Below are positions 54,977-64,000 of a stretch of 64,000 nt of DNA, in pieces. Below the pieces are notes generated by a model. That model ran no database searches, was not told where the DNA came from, and saw only the letters and a list, made by a program, of their open reading frames with translations. Origin of the DNA: Sequoia sempervirens. Lineage: Eukaryota; Streptophyta; Pinopsida; Cupressales; Cupressaceae. The first letter of the stretch is position 1. The number at the start of each line of letters is the position of its first letter. The translations under genes and the position numbers were made by a program. The DNA lies in the NCBI GenBank assembly GCA_007258455.2, contig VDFB02193867.1:530134863-530198862 (forward strand), read 5' to 3'.

Positions 54977-56860
54977 TTGTTGGATATTGCCCAAGTCAAA
55001 TTTCCAATAAACAATTGTCACATCATCCAAATCATCCAACCTTGTCATTCCACATCATATCCTAATCATCATCATCATCTCTTTAATCCAATCAACATCA
55101 TTTTACATCATTCCAACATTAGAAGACCTAGCATCCCAACTTCAAAACCTCCCTCAAACACTTCACCAAATACCCCAATCCCTAGACCACCAAACCATGC
55201 AAAGACTTCAAACCCTCTTCCAAAATTTTCAACAAATTAAATCACCTCAAACCCAACACCTCCTAGCTCAAGCCAATAAATTCATTGCCACTTTTCAAAT
55301 CCAACAACCACAACATCATCACCTATCCATTCATTATCAACCAATGCCACCTCAACCTTATGTGCCATCCCCTTCTACCTCATACCAATCTAATCCATCC
55401 ACTTCTTCACATGTTAATGCCACATCAACATATCCACCCATATCACAACAAGAAAATAGGATCCTAAGTCCACCTTCACAAAAAAATCAAGAGCCTTTCA
55501 ATTCTCATCCTCCATTTGACAAGGGGAACACCAGTATAGTTCATGCACCCTATAACTTTATCATACCACCATCCAATCAAATTCATATCCATAAGCCACC
55601 ATGTCCTAGTCCTAATCCATTGACCTCTCCACCTTCCAACCCATCAAACTTTTCATTACCCCCACCATCATCTAATCCTCCATCAAATCAATGCCCTAAA
55701 TTCAAACATTTCAAAAGTAAATTACCTATGGCATTACCCAAATCCACCCATCCACATACAAAGGATGTGACTCAAGGACTACTAGCAAGGAATCAAACAT
55801 CACCATGTCATCCAAATCATATTTTTGAACCTACAAAAGAGTCCTCAAACATCATGCCAAGTCCTTCAAGCCAACAATGTCATTCACAACCCCCTAAGCC
55901 AATTCAAGAGTCTCCAATCATAAGTCCAAGTCACCCTCTTTCATGCTCCCATGTTATTGACCATCAATAACATGTCAAGTCTCTCCATGAGAAATACCCT
56001 TCCACCTCCATGCATCCTAATTCCACCTCCTTCCATCATAAGTCCTATCATACACCTAAGACATATGTTGCCATCCCTCCTCCATCATCCTACAAATGTC
56101 AAAAGCATGTGACCATACACCTTCCACCATCCACTTTTCCACCGTTACTTCCAACTCCTAATATCCCTCCATCCACTTTACCACCATTGCTCCCAACACC
56201 TAATATCCCCATTATCCAATCCCCTTATCCATCTATCCATAACTCTTCTAAAACTCCTAATCATGACCAATCAATGCACACATTGTCTAAACATGAAGCT
56301 TTTACTCATTCCACCTATCCCATGGGATTCAAAAGAAAAAAATTCAATGCCTCTACCTATAAATTAAAAAACCCCAAGGACCCTCATGCCTTAAGACATC
56401 AATAAAAAAATTCAAAGCAAAATCCATCTAAAAAGTTATATAAGCCCATACCTCCAAAAGAAAAGTCCAAAAGAAAAATGGTTTGGGTTCCTAAGAAAAA
56501 GGAAAGAAAGTTAAATGAGGCACCTACATCACAAAAATCCCAACCATCCCCTTCCATCCAAAATGAACATTCTATTCAAAAATTACAAAAATTACAAAAA
56601 TCCCACAAGCAAAATAAAATTCATAAAAATACTAAGTCTATGTGGGTACCTAAAGCACTACATCCACTATCTCCTAGGAAAACAACACCATTTCTTCCTA
56701 CACCACCTTCCCATCAAAAGCTTCAAATTTTATCATGGTGTGTGCAACCATTGGTCATGATTCCATTCCCACATACCTCTATCTTTCAATCCCCCATCCA
56801 CTATCCTACATATCTTCCCCATCAGATCCCTATGGTCCATGCTTTTGGCTAAGCCTCCCC
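54977..56860 (+). pseudogene. Element B proline-rich ORF region
   Basis: Several overlapping frames (54977-55240, 55197-55970, 56010-56405, 56478-56852) read as one broken protein, rich in Pro, Ser, His, Asn and Gln. Segments such as QEPFNSHPPFDKGNTSIVHA and KPPCPSPNPLTSPPSNPSNF are closely shared with H, which shows a common ancestral ORF. The C-terminal part is Lys-rich with KMVWVPKKKERK and KSMWVPK. No domain identified. It stands in the gag position, but no capsid or zinc motif is visible; a diverged gag or an unrelated ORF are both possible. Confidence 0.55.
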
Positions 56861-59032
56861 ATTCATCTTTTGCATAAGTCCCATATAATCCACCATCTTC
56901 CCTACATAATCCACATCATAATCCATCATCTACTTACTACATCTCCCTTTCATGTCATCCCTTACCAACATCTATGAGCATAATGACATTTGGCATGGTC
57001 CATGTGATGACATCCATCTCTAGTGGGACTACCACCTTTCATGGAACTAGACACTTGAGTCCATCTTATCCATATTCCCCTTCTCCTATCCATTCATCCA
57101 ACGGTGAAAACCTGGTAAATAGGCACCCTAGATAGGTACCATGATGAAAACCTGGCAAACAAGCGTCATTTGTAGGTTGATCTTCTATGTCACTTACACT
57201 TGGGGGCACAATGTCTTATCTATCCAATCTATCATTTTCATGTCATATCATTTCCATCCTACCTACCATCTTTAGCCATCATACATACCTATCATATTGA
57301 GTCCAGTTAGCCACCCTTCTCCTTTTGATCTTGATGAAGATATAGGGGAAAAAGTGTTGAAACATGCTTTGGATATCTTTTGGCATACCACATCTTTCCA
57401 ACCAATCATATCATTATCCTATTGTCATATGCTTTGTCATGAAAAATCCTAAGTCTTGTACCTAGAATGGGGCATGTTATTCCTATGCAGCATAGTCTTT
57501 GGAGATCACATCCTTTCTCTCTTATGATGCATACATCCATTCCATCCATCCATCTATCATGAGCCTTTTATCCCCTATCCTATCACCCACCCTTGCACAT
57601 AGACTTGGTTTTCCCCTTGTCATTGGTATCTAGCACAAAGGCTACCTACATTGTCCTCCATTGACACCTCAAAACATTTCAAAAATCCAAAAAATCATAA
57701 CATGTCAAAAATCCAAAAAAAATCATAAACTTCAAAAATCCAAAAAAATCATAAACTTGAAAAATCCAAAAAAAATACAAAAACTTCCAAATAACTCTCA
57801 AAAATCCTAAAATAGAGTCAATGTTTTTCACGTCAGTCAAATAAGTCAAACATAGTCAGTCATTCAAAACGTCAACATTTAAATCATGAACTAACAGACA
57901 ACATAGTCCAATTAGTCATCCAATCAAAATTAGTCAAATTTCCAAAACAATGTCAAATCAATCTTCAAATTATCAATCAAACAATCCTCTAATCAAAGCA
58001 TTCCAATCACATCAATTCTTCTATTCAATTTATCATGTCCTTTCATCCAATCAAATCATCAAATCATTCATCATATCATTCCACACCACTTCTTCAAATC
58101 AAATCAAATTAGTCAAATCAATCCAATTTCAATAAACTCAATTGCAAGTCAATTCTTAAATCCATGTCAAATCATCTTCAATCAATCCAAGCAATAATCC
58201 AAATGCAATTCAATACTTAGTCCATACCAATCAAGTCGATAAATCTTTCCAAATTATCCAATCACATCCTTTGGTCTTGATCCTAATCTTGTTGTAAGCC
58301 CAATCAGTCAGAGTCAATCAATCAATTAATTAGTCATCCTTGTGTTGATTTAGGGATATGTCACTCCCTACAATGACAACACTATCATCATCAATCAAAG
58401 TCAACTAGTCAATTAATTAGTCATCTTTGTGTTGATCTAGGGATATGTTGCTCCCTGCAATGACAACACTATCATCATTTATCATCATTAATCATCACCT
58501 AAAACCAATCAATCAATTAATCATTGGTTTACAACTTGATGGGGGAAATACCTTGTTTTTTTTGTATTTTTTTGTATCATTTGTGCATGCTTGCTTGTGT
58601 GTGTTATCATTTTATCTTGCATTGGCATCCAATTCAAATTATTCTAGCTAATATTCATATCTTGTATCTAGACAAGGTTGTATTCCGCAGGGGCATGAGA
58701 CACATAATCACCTTGGTCCTTATACCTTGGTGCGTCATGTCTAGTGTTACATCAAACATCATGGTTGTTCAATTTCTTGTAGCATAACATATCATTCATC
58801 TCCTTCATCCACTTCCTATCTTGCATCATTCATCTTGTCCCTCCTTATCATTTCATTTCAAGAGCATACCCGTGTTTGTTCAACCCACCTATCCTCTTGA
58901 GGGGGAATCATCCTCCCACTCTTATGTCCTCGTCATCCTATATTTCTTTCATAATTCATTTTCCTCTATCCATACCTTAGCTTCTTTGAAATGATGTAAC
59001 TCAACACAAAGCTCATCATCTCGAACATCATC
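56861..59032 (+). other. Element B 3' leader
   Basis: Noncoding. Contains GGTGAAAACCTGGTAAATAG and GGTACCATGATGAAAACCTG (57100-57165), shared with T1 and A, then an A-rich repeat (AAAATCCAAAAAAATCATA type) at 57670-57785. A 75-base segment is repeated: GTCATCCTTGTGTTGATTTA (58333) and GTCATCTTTGTGTTGATCTA (58421), each followed by GGGATATGT and CAATGACAACACTATCATC. Open frames 57950-58135 and 58445-58787 are not supported. Confidence 0.65.
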
Positions 59033-59048
59033 TCAAAGAGGGGAAAAA
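59033..59048 (+). promoter_or_regulatory. Element B polypurine tract
   Basis: TCAAAGAGGGGAAAAA directly before the LTR start TGTAGGCAC. Nearly identical to the tracts of A and T1. Confidence 0.9.
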
Positions 59049-60054
59049 TGTAGGCACTAAAAATTGTCCTAAGGTCTATGATTCTTAAATTTTCCATCAT
59101 TTCCGCTTTTGTCTTTGATAATTAAATAATTTTAATTATTTAATTATTTTCTAAAGTCATAATTCTTCTATTAATTAAATAATTTTAATTATGTAATTAA
59201 TTCATTTTTTTATCGTTATTCCTCCTTGATTATTTAATAACGTCACTAATTAAGTCCTCTTCTTTCTAAAATTAAATAAATTCTTATTTATTTAATTTTT
59301 GTCCACTTTCCACTATAATTAAATAATTATTTTAATTATTTAATTATTCATTATCCTTTTCTCCCAAATTAAATAAATTCTATTTATTTAATTTGGTCCA
59401 CTCTCTTGAATTTTGAATTAAATCATTATTTAATTCAAAATGATTCCTTTTGTCACATTCCTCTATAATTAAATAATTATTTTAATTATTTAATTATTCA
59501 TTGGCCACCTAAATTAAATAATTTGTATTACTTAATTTCCCCTATCACCTCTTTATCCATTCCAATCTTATCTTCCACATAAAATCCTATCTCTTGACAT
59601 CTCATTTAATCCTAGCCCTTGATTGAATTATCTCATAATTCAATCTCAACCCTTCATCATTATCATTGCCCTAATTTTTCCCTAACCCTAGTCCATAATA
59701 CAACTTTCAATCTTGGCCATTGATTAAGACATCTTATTGACATCCAATCTAAACCATCAATCCAAATCAGACATTGTCTATAAATTAACCCTCTCATAAG
59801 CCATTTGGGGGGTTGATTCTTCAAGTATCCTTATGCTATCAAAATCATTCTTGAATCACTCATCCATTTCTATCAATCATCATTCATCTATCATCTCCAT
59901 TTCAATGTTATGTTGTTGAATTGAGTAACCAACATATCAATTCAATGGAATAATTCATCCATCATTATGTCTATTTGAGGTATTGAAGATTTGGATTAGG
60001 TAATGCATGATATTTGTTTTATCATTTTTATTTTATCCAATTTTTTCATATACA
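59049..60054 (+). mobile_element. Element B 3' LTR
   Basis: Starts TGTAGGCACTAAAAATTGTC and ends CATATACA. TATA box near 59778 (CTATAAATTAACCC). It has a module with GAATTAAATCATTATTTAAT (59410-59450) that is absent from the 5' LTR, and otherwise only scattered substitutions, so this is one of the younger insertions here. Confidence 0.9.
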
Positions 60055-60059
60055 GAAAG

Positions 60060-60628
60060 CATCCACCAATTCATTAAAGAAATGAATGGAATGATTGGGA
60101 AATTTGAAAAACCATTCTAAGGCAGTGTCTTTCAAGGTCTGTGGAAAAAAATTTACTAAAATTTTATCATTAAGGACAAAGTCACTACACAAATTTGTAT
60201 AAGCATTAATATGGTTGATAGGATCTCCTTTTCCTCCATATTTCTCAAATCAGGGCATTTATGTCCCTTGTGGCATTGGGGTACGTAAGATTTCTAAGGA
60301 TAACAGACTACTACAGACATGATAGTTGGTTGGAGTAGATTGACCTTGACTGATGTTGGAAAGTTGATGTTGCATAGATGAAACGGTAGTGAGAAGCTGT
60401 GTAAGAAGAGGATCGGGGTATGTGGGTTGAGGTGGAAGGGAAAATGGTGAGGGAGTGCAAGTGATTTTGGGGGAAGTGAAAGGAATACTAAGAGGTATGA
60501 AGGTGGTAGAAGGAACTTGCGATGCCACAAAGGAAGTAGGAATGCTAGTGGAAATCGGGAAAGAAGTAGCCTGATGCATAGTTGTATGGACTTGCAAATT
60601 CATATAAGTTGGGATGGAGGTTCCAAGA
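60060..60628 (-). pseudogene. Element F gag, N-proximal part
   Basis: After the GAAAG duplication the gag domain cut by B continues: FFNELVDAF, FPQTLKDTALEWFFKFPNHS, NAYTNLCSDFVLNDKILVNF and FEKYGGKGDPINHINAY, read on the minus strand with stops. The open frame 60259-60603 is the Pro/Thr-rich linker (TSFPISTSIPTSFVASQVPS). At about 60628 homology to D stops and H begins, so the gag start is missing. Confidence 0.8.
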
Positions 60629-60790
60629 TCATTTATAATCCCCTTTTAAAAACTTTCAAATCCAAACATTCCTTCATCCCTATCTTCCACATCACTTTCT
60701 ACTAATTCTTCATCTAAACCTAAACCAACCATCATACTTAAGGGAGTCCAAACACCATTCCAACCTCAACACATTCAACCACAATCCTAT

Positions 60791-61948
60791 GTGTCACCTT
60801 CATCATCATGCCAACCTAATCCATCTACCTATCATGTCAATTCCACATCAACATATCCTAACATATCACAACAAGAACATAGGATCTCAAGTCCACCTTG
60901 GAAACAAAATCAAGAGCCTTTAAATTCTCATGTTCCATTTGACAAGGGGAACACCAATCTAGTTCATGCACCCTATAAGTTTATCATACCACCATCCAAT
61001 AAAATTCCTATCCCTAAGCCACCATGTCCTAGTCCTAATCCATTAGCCTCTCCACCTTCTAACCCATCAAAATTTTCATTACTCCCATCATCATCTAATC
61101 CTCCATCAAATACTCACCCTAAATTCAACTATTTCAAAAGTAAACCTATGGAATTACCCGAATCCACCCATCCACCTACAAAGAATGTGACCCAAGGGCT
61201 ACTAGAAAGGAATCAAACATCACCATGTCATCCAACTCATATGTTTGAACCTACCAAAGAGTCTTCAAACACCATTCCCATTCTTACAACCTCATCATGC
61301 GGTATCCCCCTTGACCTTATTCAAGATTCTCCCCCATTGATCCCAAGTCAACCTCCATCATGTCTCTATGTTGTTGACCATCTAGAACAGGTCGATCCTA
61401 TTCAAGAGTCATCCCCTTCCACTTCCATTAAAGCAACCCAAGATTTATATCATGAGTCTACTCCCAAGCATGTGGAAATATCAAGCCATAGTCCTAATCA
61501 AGATCCTATCACCCATCCTAATTCCCCCCGTGATCACAATCCTCCACAAGAGTCTATCACCCCTATTCAAGCTATCCATGAACCCCACACCTATAAAATG
61601 GGTTCCTCCACCTTTATCCACTCCAATTTACTTCCAACACCTATCATTTCATCCATATCATATCCTACCCAAAATGGACTCGCATCTTGTTTCATAAACA
61701 ATACATATCCCATTGGAAAACGAATGTGTCAAAGTATGAACTACAAAGGCAAAGGATTAGGAATTCATGAACAAGGTATCCTAGAATCCCTTTATATCCA
61801 AGAAAATCCATATTATCATGTTCTTGGTTATACACCTCATGCTCAATACATTGGTACCCATCGTAAGTCCATATTCTATCAAAATAAACCTAATTATCCT
61901 AGTCCATCAAACCTTCCATCTATCTTAGGTCCTTATCTTAGTCCATAA
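60791..61948 (+). CDS. Element H proline-rich ORF with G-patch-like motif
   Basis: An open frame of 385 codons. Residues 1-300 are low in complexity and rich in Pro, Ser, Asn, Thr and His, matching B's region (FDKGNTNLVHAPYKFIIPPS; LLERNQTSPCHPTHMFEPTK). Residues about 305-340 carry MCQSMNYKGKGLGIHEQGIL, where the spacing of Gly residues (Y-x-G-x-G-L-G-x-x-x-x-G-I) fits a G-patch, a nucleic-acid-associated motif known from some retroelement polyproteins. The tail is Tyr/His-rich. The start at 60791 may be internal; coding-like text continues to the left. Function unknown. Confidence 0.5.
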   Translation: MSPSSSCQPNPSTYHVNSTSTYPNISQQEHRISSPPWKQNQEPLNSHVPFDKGNTNLVHAPYKFIIPPSNKIPIPKPPCPSPNPLASPPSNPSKFSLLPSSSNPPSNTHPKFNYFKSKPMELPESTHPPTKNVTQGLLERNQTSPCHPTHMFEPTKESSNTIPILTTSSCGIPLDLIQDSPPLIPSQPPSCLYVVDHLEQVDPIQESSPSTSIKATQDLYHESTPKHVEISSHSPNQDPITHPNSPRDHNPPQESITPIQAIHEPHTYKMGSSTFIHSNLLPTPIISSISYPTQNGLASCFINNTYPIGKRMCQSMNYKGKGLGIHEQGILESLYIQENPYYHVLGYTPHAQYIGTHRKSIFYQNKPNYPSPSNLPSILGPYLSP

Positions 61949-62068
61949 AACCTTCCATATATCCTTGGTCCTTATCATCCAAACCCTACTTCATCAACCC
62001 TTCCATCCATATCGGGGCCCTACATCCCTCCATCTCCTATTCATCAAGAACAAAAAAGGAACACATCC

Positions 62069-62485
62069 TTGATTCCCTCTCAAAATTCTACCTACATTAA
62101 CCCATCCATAATACATCCATATCATTCATCTCAATCCACCTATCCCATTGCTCTTGGAAGCAATTTGGGTGCCAAATGTCAAAAGCTTCCATATCAAAAT
62201 CCACATATTTCAAAGGATCAACATGTCTCCTTGAAGATACATGCACAAATAAAAGAAAATATGATCCTAAGTCAAAATAAAAATCCAAAAGGCCACAAAG
62301 GCCCATCAAGTCAAAAGAAAAATCCAAAAGGCCGCAAAGGCCCATCAAGTCAAAAGAAAAATCAAAAAGGCCACAAAGGCCCATCAAGTCAAAAGAAAAA
62401 TCCAAAAGGCCACAAAGGCCCATCAAGTCAAAAGGAAAAAGTCCTAAAGCCACAAAGGCCCACAAAGCAAAAAGAAAAATTTTAA
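62069..62485 (+). CDS. Element H second ORF with Lys/Gly repeats
   Basis: An open frame of 138 codons in the same relative position as the Lys-rich end of B's ORF region. Its second half is a run of units of the type NPKGHKGPSSQKK, five or so copies. Readable sequence continues past the stop (KVKSYMDS/KAIWIPKSLIQAIKS near 62555-62610), like the WVPK segments of B. The protein would be strongly basic there. It could be the C-terminal part of the 60791 protein separated by a stop near 61948. Confidence 0.4.
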   Translation: MIPSQNSTYINPSIIHPYHSSQSTYPIALGSNLGAKCQKLPYQNPHISKDQHVSLKIHAQIKENMILSQNKNPKGHKGPSSQKKNPKGRKGPSSQKKNQKGHKGPSSQKKNPKGHKGPSSQKEKVLKPQRPTKQKEKF

Positions 62486-62555
62486 AGGCCACAAAGGCCC
62501 ATAAACAAAAAATAAAAATCTCAAAGGCCACAAAGGCCCATGAATCAAAAATCAA
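62276..62555 (+). repeat. 45-bp tandem repeat in H
   Basis: Units of about 45 bases with AATCCAAAAGGCCACAAAGG and CCCATCAAGTCAAAAGAAAA, four near-perfect and two degenerate at the right end. The unit length is a multiple of three, so the frame is kept. The minus-strand frame (62097-62561) is a shadow. Confidence 0.85.
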
Positions 62556-62699
62556 AGTCAAAAGCTATATGGATTCCTAAAAGTCTCATACAAGCAATAA
62601 AATCTGAATTGGCATCCAAATTTGCTAATCCAAAAGCTTCCTCCAATCTTCCATCTAAAGACCTATCATATTCTAAAGCCATTTTTCATTAATCACTCC

Positions 62700-64000
62700 A
62701 CCACCCTTCAAGGTGTGTGTCGATGTTGATCTTTCCATCCTTTCCATATATCCATCAACAAGCCTTCCAACCTCCTATCCATGATCCAACATCCATCCCC
62801 CAGTATCCTCCTTTAATCCAAACCTTTGCTTAAGTCCTTAGCTTCTTCCATCATGCCAACATTTATGAGTCTAGTTCCCATTGCCCTAGTTTATTAGAGC
62901 ACATATTTGAGGGATACTATCCATGAAACTAGATGCTTGAGTCCTTCCTCCGTATTCCTATCCACATCCTATCTTCCATATTCCTCTTGCACTTTACACT
63001 TGGGGGAAAAAATTTTCCATCCTGTCATTCATAACCATTATCCTCTTTACGTTCATCCTTTACCATTCCACCTTTGATCTTGACAAGGTTAAGGATCAAG
63101 TCTTGAATGTCATACATCTTATCCTATACACCTTATCCATATCTTTTGTAACATATCCTTTACCTTATCCATATTCCATCATTATATCTAAATACATCCT
63201 TTCTCCCCTTCCTTGGTCTTGATGAGGAATAGGGGAAAAATACTTAGGCATTTGTGTCCATATCTTATCTAGTTGATCTTGATCATCCTATTCATTAGCC
63301 AAGTATCCTTGCATTCTAATGTTAAAATTTCCTAAGAAAATACATAAAAATCATAAAATGTCCTTAAAAAAATCCCTAAAAAAAATCATAAAATGTCTTT
63401 AAAAAAATCCAAAAAAAAATTGAATATTTTGAAAATACAAAAAAATAAAAATATCCCCAAAAATACAAAAAAAAATGGAAAAAAGTCCCAAAAAAGACAA
63501 AAAATAATAAAATAATAAAATAGCCAACAAAAATCCAAGCAATAAAATCAATACATCCAATCACTTCTTCTCATTTCATCTAATCAATCCATCACCTCAA
63601 TCCAATCATCCAACCTTTCAACCAAACAATCATCTTCATCAAATCCATTCATCCATACATCAAATCATCTTTATTCATTCCAAGCAATAATCCAAATGTA
63701 AGTTAATCCTTAATCCATACCAATCAAGTTGATCAAACAATTCAAATGATCTAATTGCATCAATGGTCTTGATCCTAATCTTTTTGTAAACCCAATCAAT
63801 CAACCAATCAATCAGTCAATCGTCCTTGAGTTAATCTAGGGATATATCATTCCTCGCAATGACAACACTATCATCATCATCAATCAACCAATAAATCAAT
63901 GGTTTATAGCTTGATAGGGCCAATACCTTGTTTGTTTTTGAATCATTTGTGCATTCTTACTTGCTTACTTGTGTGTGTTATCATTTTATCTTACATTTGT
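62700..64000 (+). other. Element H 3' leader
   Basis: Noncoding. A-rich repeats (AAAAATCATAAAATGTC, AAAATCC and AAAATAC units) at 63330-63545, as in T1, A and B. Then CAATCAATCAACCAATCAAT simple repetition near 63795-63825 and the GGGATATATCATTCC block that precedes the polypurine tract by about 600 bases in B. Confidence 0.6.

Larger units (their letters stand above)
52421..60054 (+). mobile_element. Element B: non-autonomous LTR element with a proline-rich ORF
   Basis: A complete 7.63 kb element on the plus strand inserted in F's gag, with a perfect target duplication GAAAG (52416-52420 and 60055-60059). LTRs are about 1 kb. The internal part has no gag domain, protease, RT, RNase H or integrase that I can recognise. 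It holds a Pro/Ser/His-rich broken ORF region and a long 3' leader that shares several segments with T1, A and H. Confidence 0.9.
40136..60628 (-). mobile_element. Element F: D-family element, interrupted by G and B, 5' end lost
   Basis: Same family as D and on the same strand. Parts in plus order: 3' LTR, 3' leader, element G, 3' leader continued, minisatellite, accessory ORF, protease, zinc region, part of gag, element B, rest of gag. At about 60628 it breaks off against element H before the gag start, so its 5' leader and 5' LTR are absent. The span includes the two nested elements. Confidence 0.8.
60629..64000 (+). mobile_element. Element H: relative of B, 5' truncated, runs off the window
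   Basis: The proline-rich ORF and the 3' leader resemble those of B, so this is a second element of that family on the plus strand. Its 5' LTR and leader are absent at the junction with F, and its polypurine tract and 3' LTR would lie beyond 64000. The leader from 62700 has segments like T1 and B (CTAGGGATATATCATTCCTC, CAATGACAACACTATCATC). Confidence 0.75.

Noticed and set aside
62097..62561. 154-codon minus-strand frame with repeated hydrophobic LMGLCGLLDFSF units, looking like a membrane protein
   Set aside because: It is the reverse of the 45-base repeat of H, whose sense strand is fixed by homology to B. Open only because the repeat lacks stops on both strands.

Overview
This is an AT-rich window from a plant nuclear genome, and it is almost entirely layered LTR retrotransposons in decay. 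I see no intact host gene, rRNA, tRNA or CRISPR array. The plant assignment rests on plant-type Ty1/copia 3' ends, a Ty3 element with a second (acquired) RNase H as in the plant Tat lineage, plant LTR polypurine tracts, TATA-type LTR promoters and a tRNA-derived SINE. The depth of nesting and the 1-2 kb LTRs suggest a very large genome, most likely a gymnosperm such as a conifer; that last step is inference.

Layout. 1-4445: 3' part and truncated 3' LTR of a Tat-like element (T1). 4446-7193: two copia 3' ends in tandem, each with its LTR. 7194-13258: old sequence with one decayed coding stretch on the minus strand and a LINE endonuclease remnant. 13259-27790: element C0 (plus strand), a non-autonomous LTR element whose 5' LTR is split by element A (13851-24067), a Tat element with RT, RNase H, acquired RNase H and integrase but no visible gag or protease. 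A carries a probable solo LTR (17939-19459) and a minus-strand SINE (22869-23067). 27791-40135: element C2 (plus), interrupting C0's 3' LTR; C2's own 5' LTR is split by element D (29299-38066, minus), a gag-protease element with no RT or integrase. C2's gag follows and is cut by element F (40136-60628, minus, same family as D). F is itself interrupted by G (43051-49341, minus, a chromovirus with a chromodomain) and B (52421-60054, plus, a non-autonomous element with a proline-rich ORF). 60629-64000: element H, a relative of B with a G-patch-like motif and a repeat-bearing ORF.

Target-site duplications support the nesting: CTAAG around D, GTTAG around G, GAAAG around B, and a one-mismatch pair around A. 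The order of events can be read directly: F is older than G and B, C2 older than D, C0 older than A, and A older than its SINE and solo LTR.

How the parts may work together (inference). Families C/D/F supply gag and protease but no polymerase. Element A is the reverse: pol without gag. B and H have neither but share A's polypurine tract, LTR ends and 3' leader. This looks like a community of incomplete elements dependent on one another. The C/D/F family also carries a recurrent hairpin (GGACTCATTCGCCAC paired with its complement) found 19 times in LTRs and leaders, which I consider the most unusual structural signal here.
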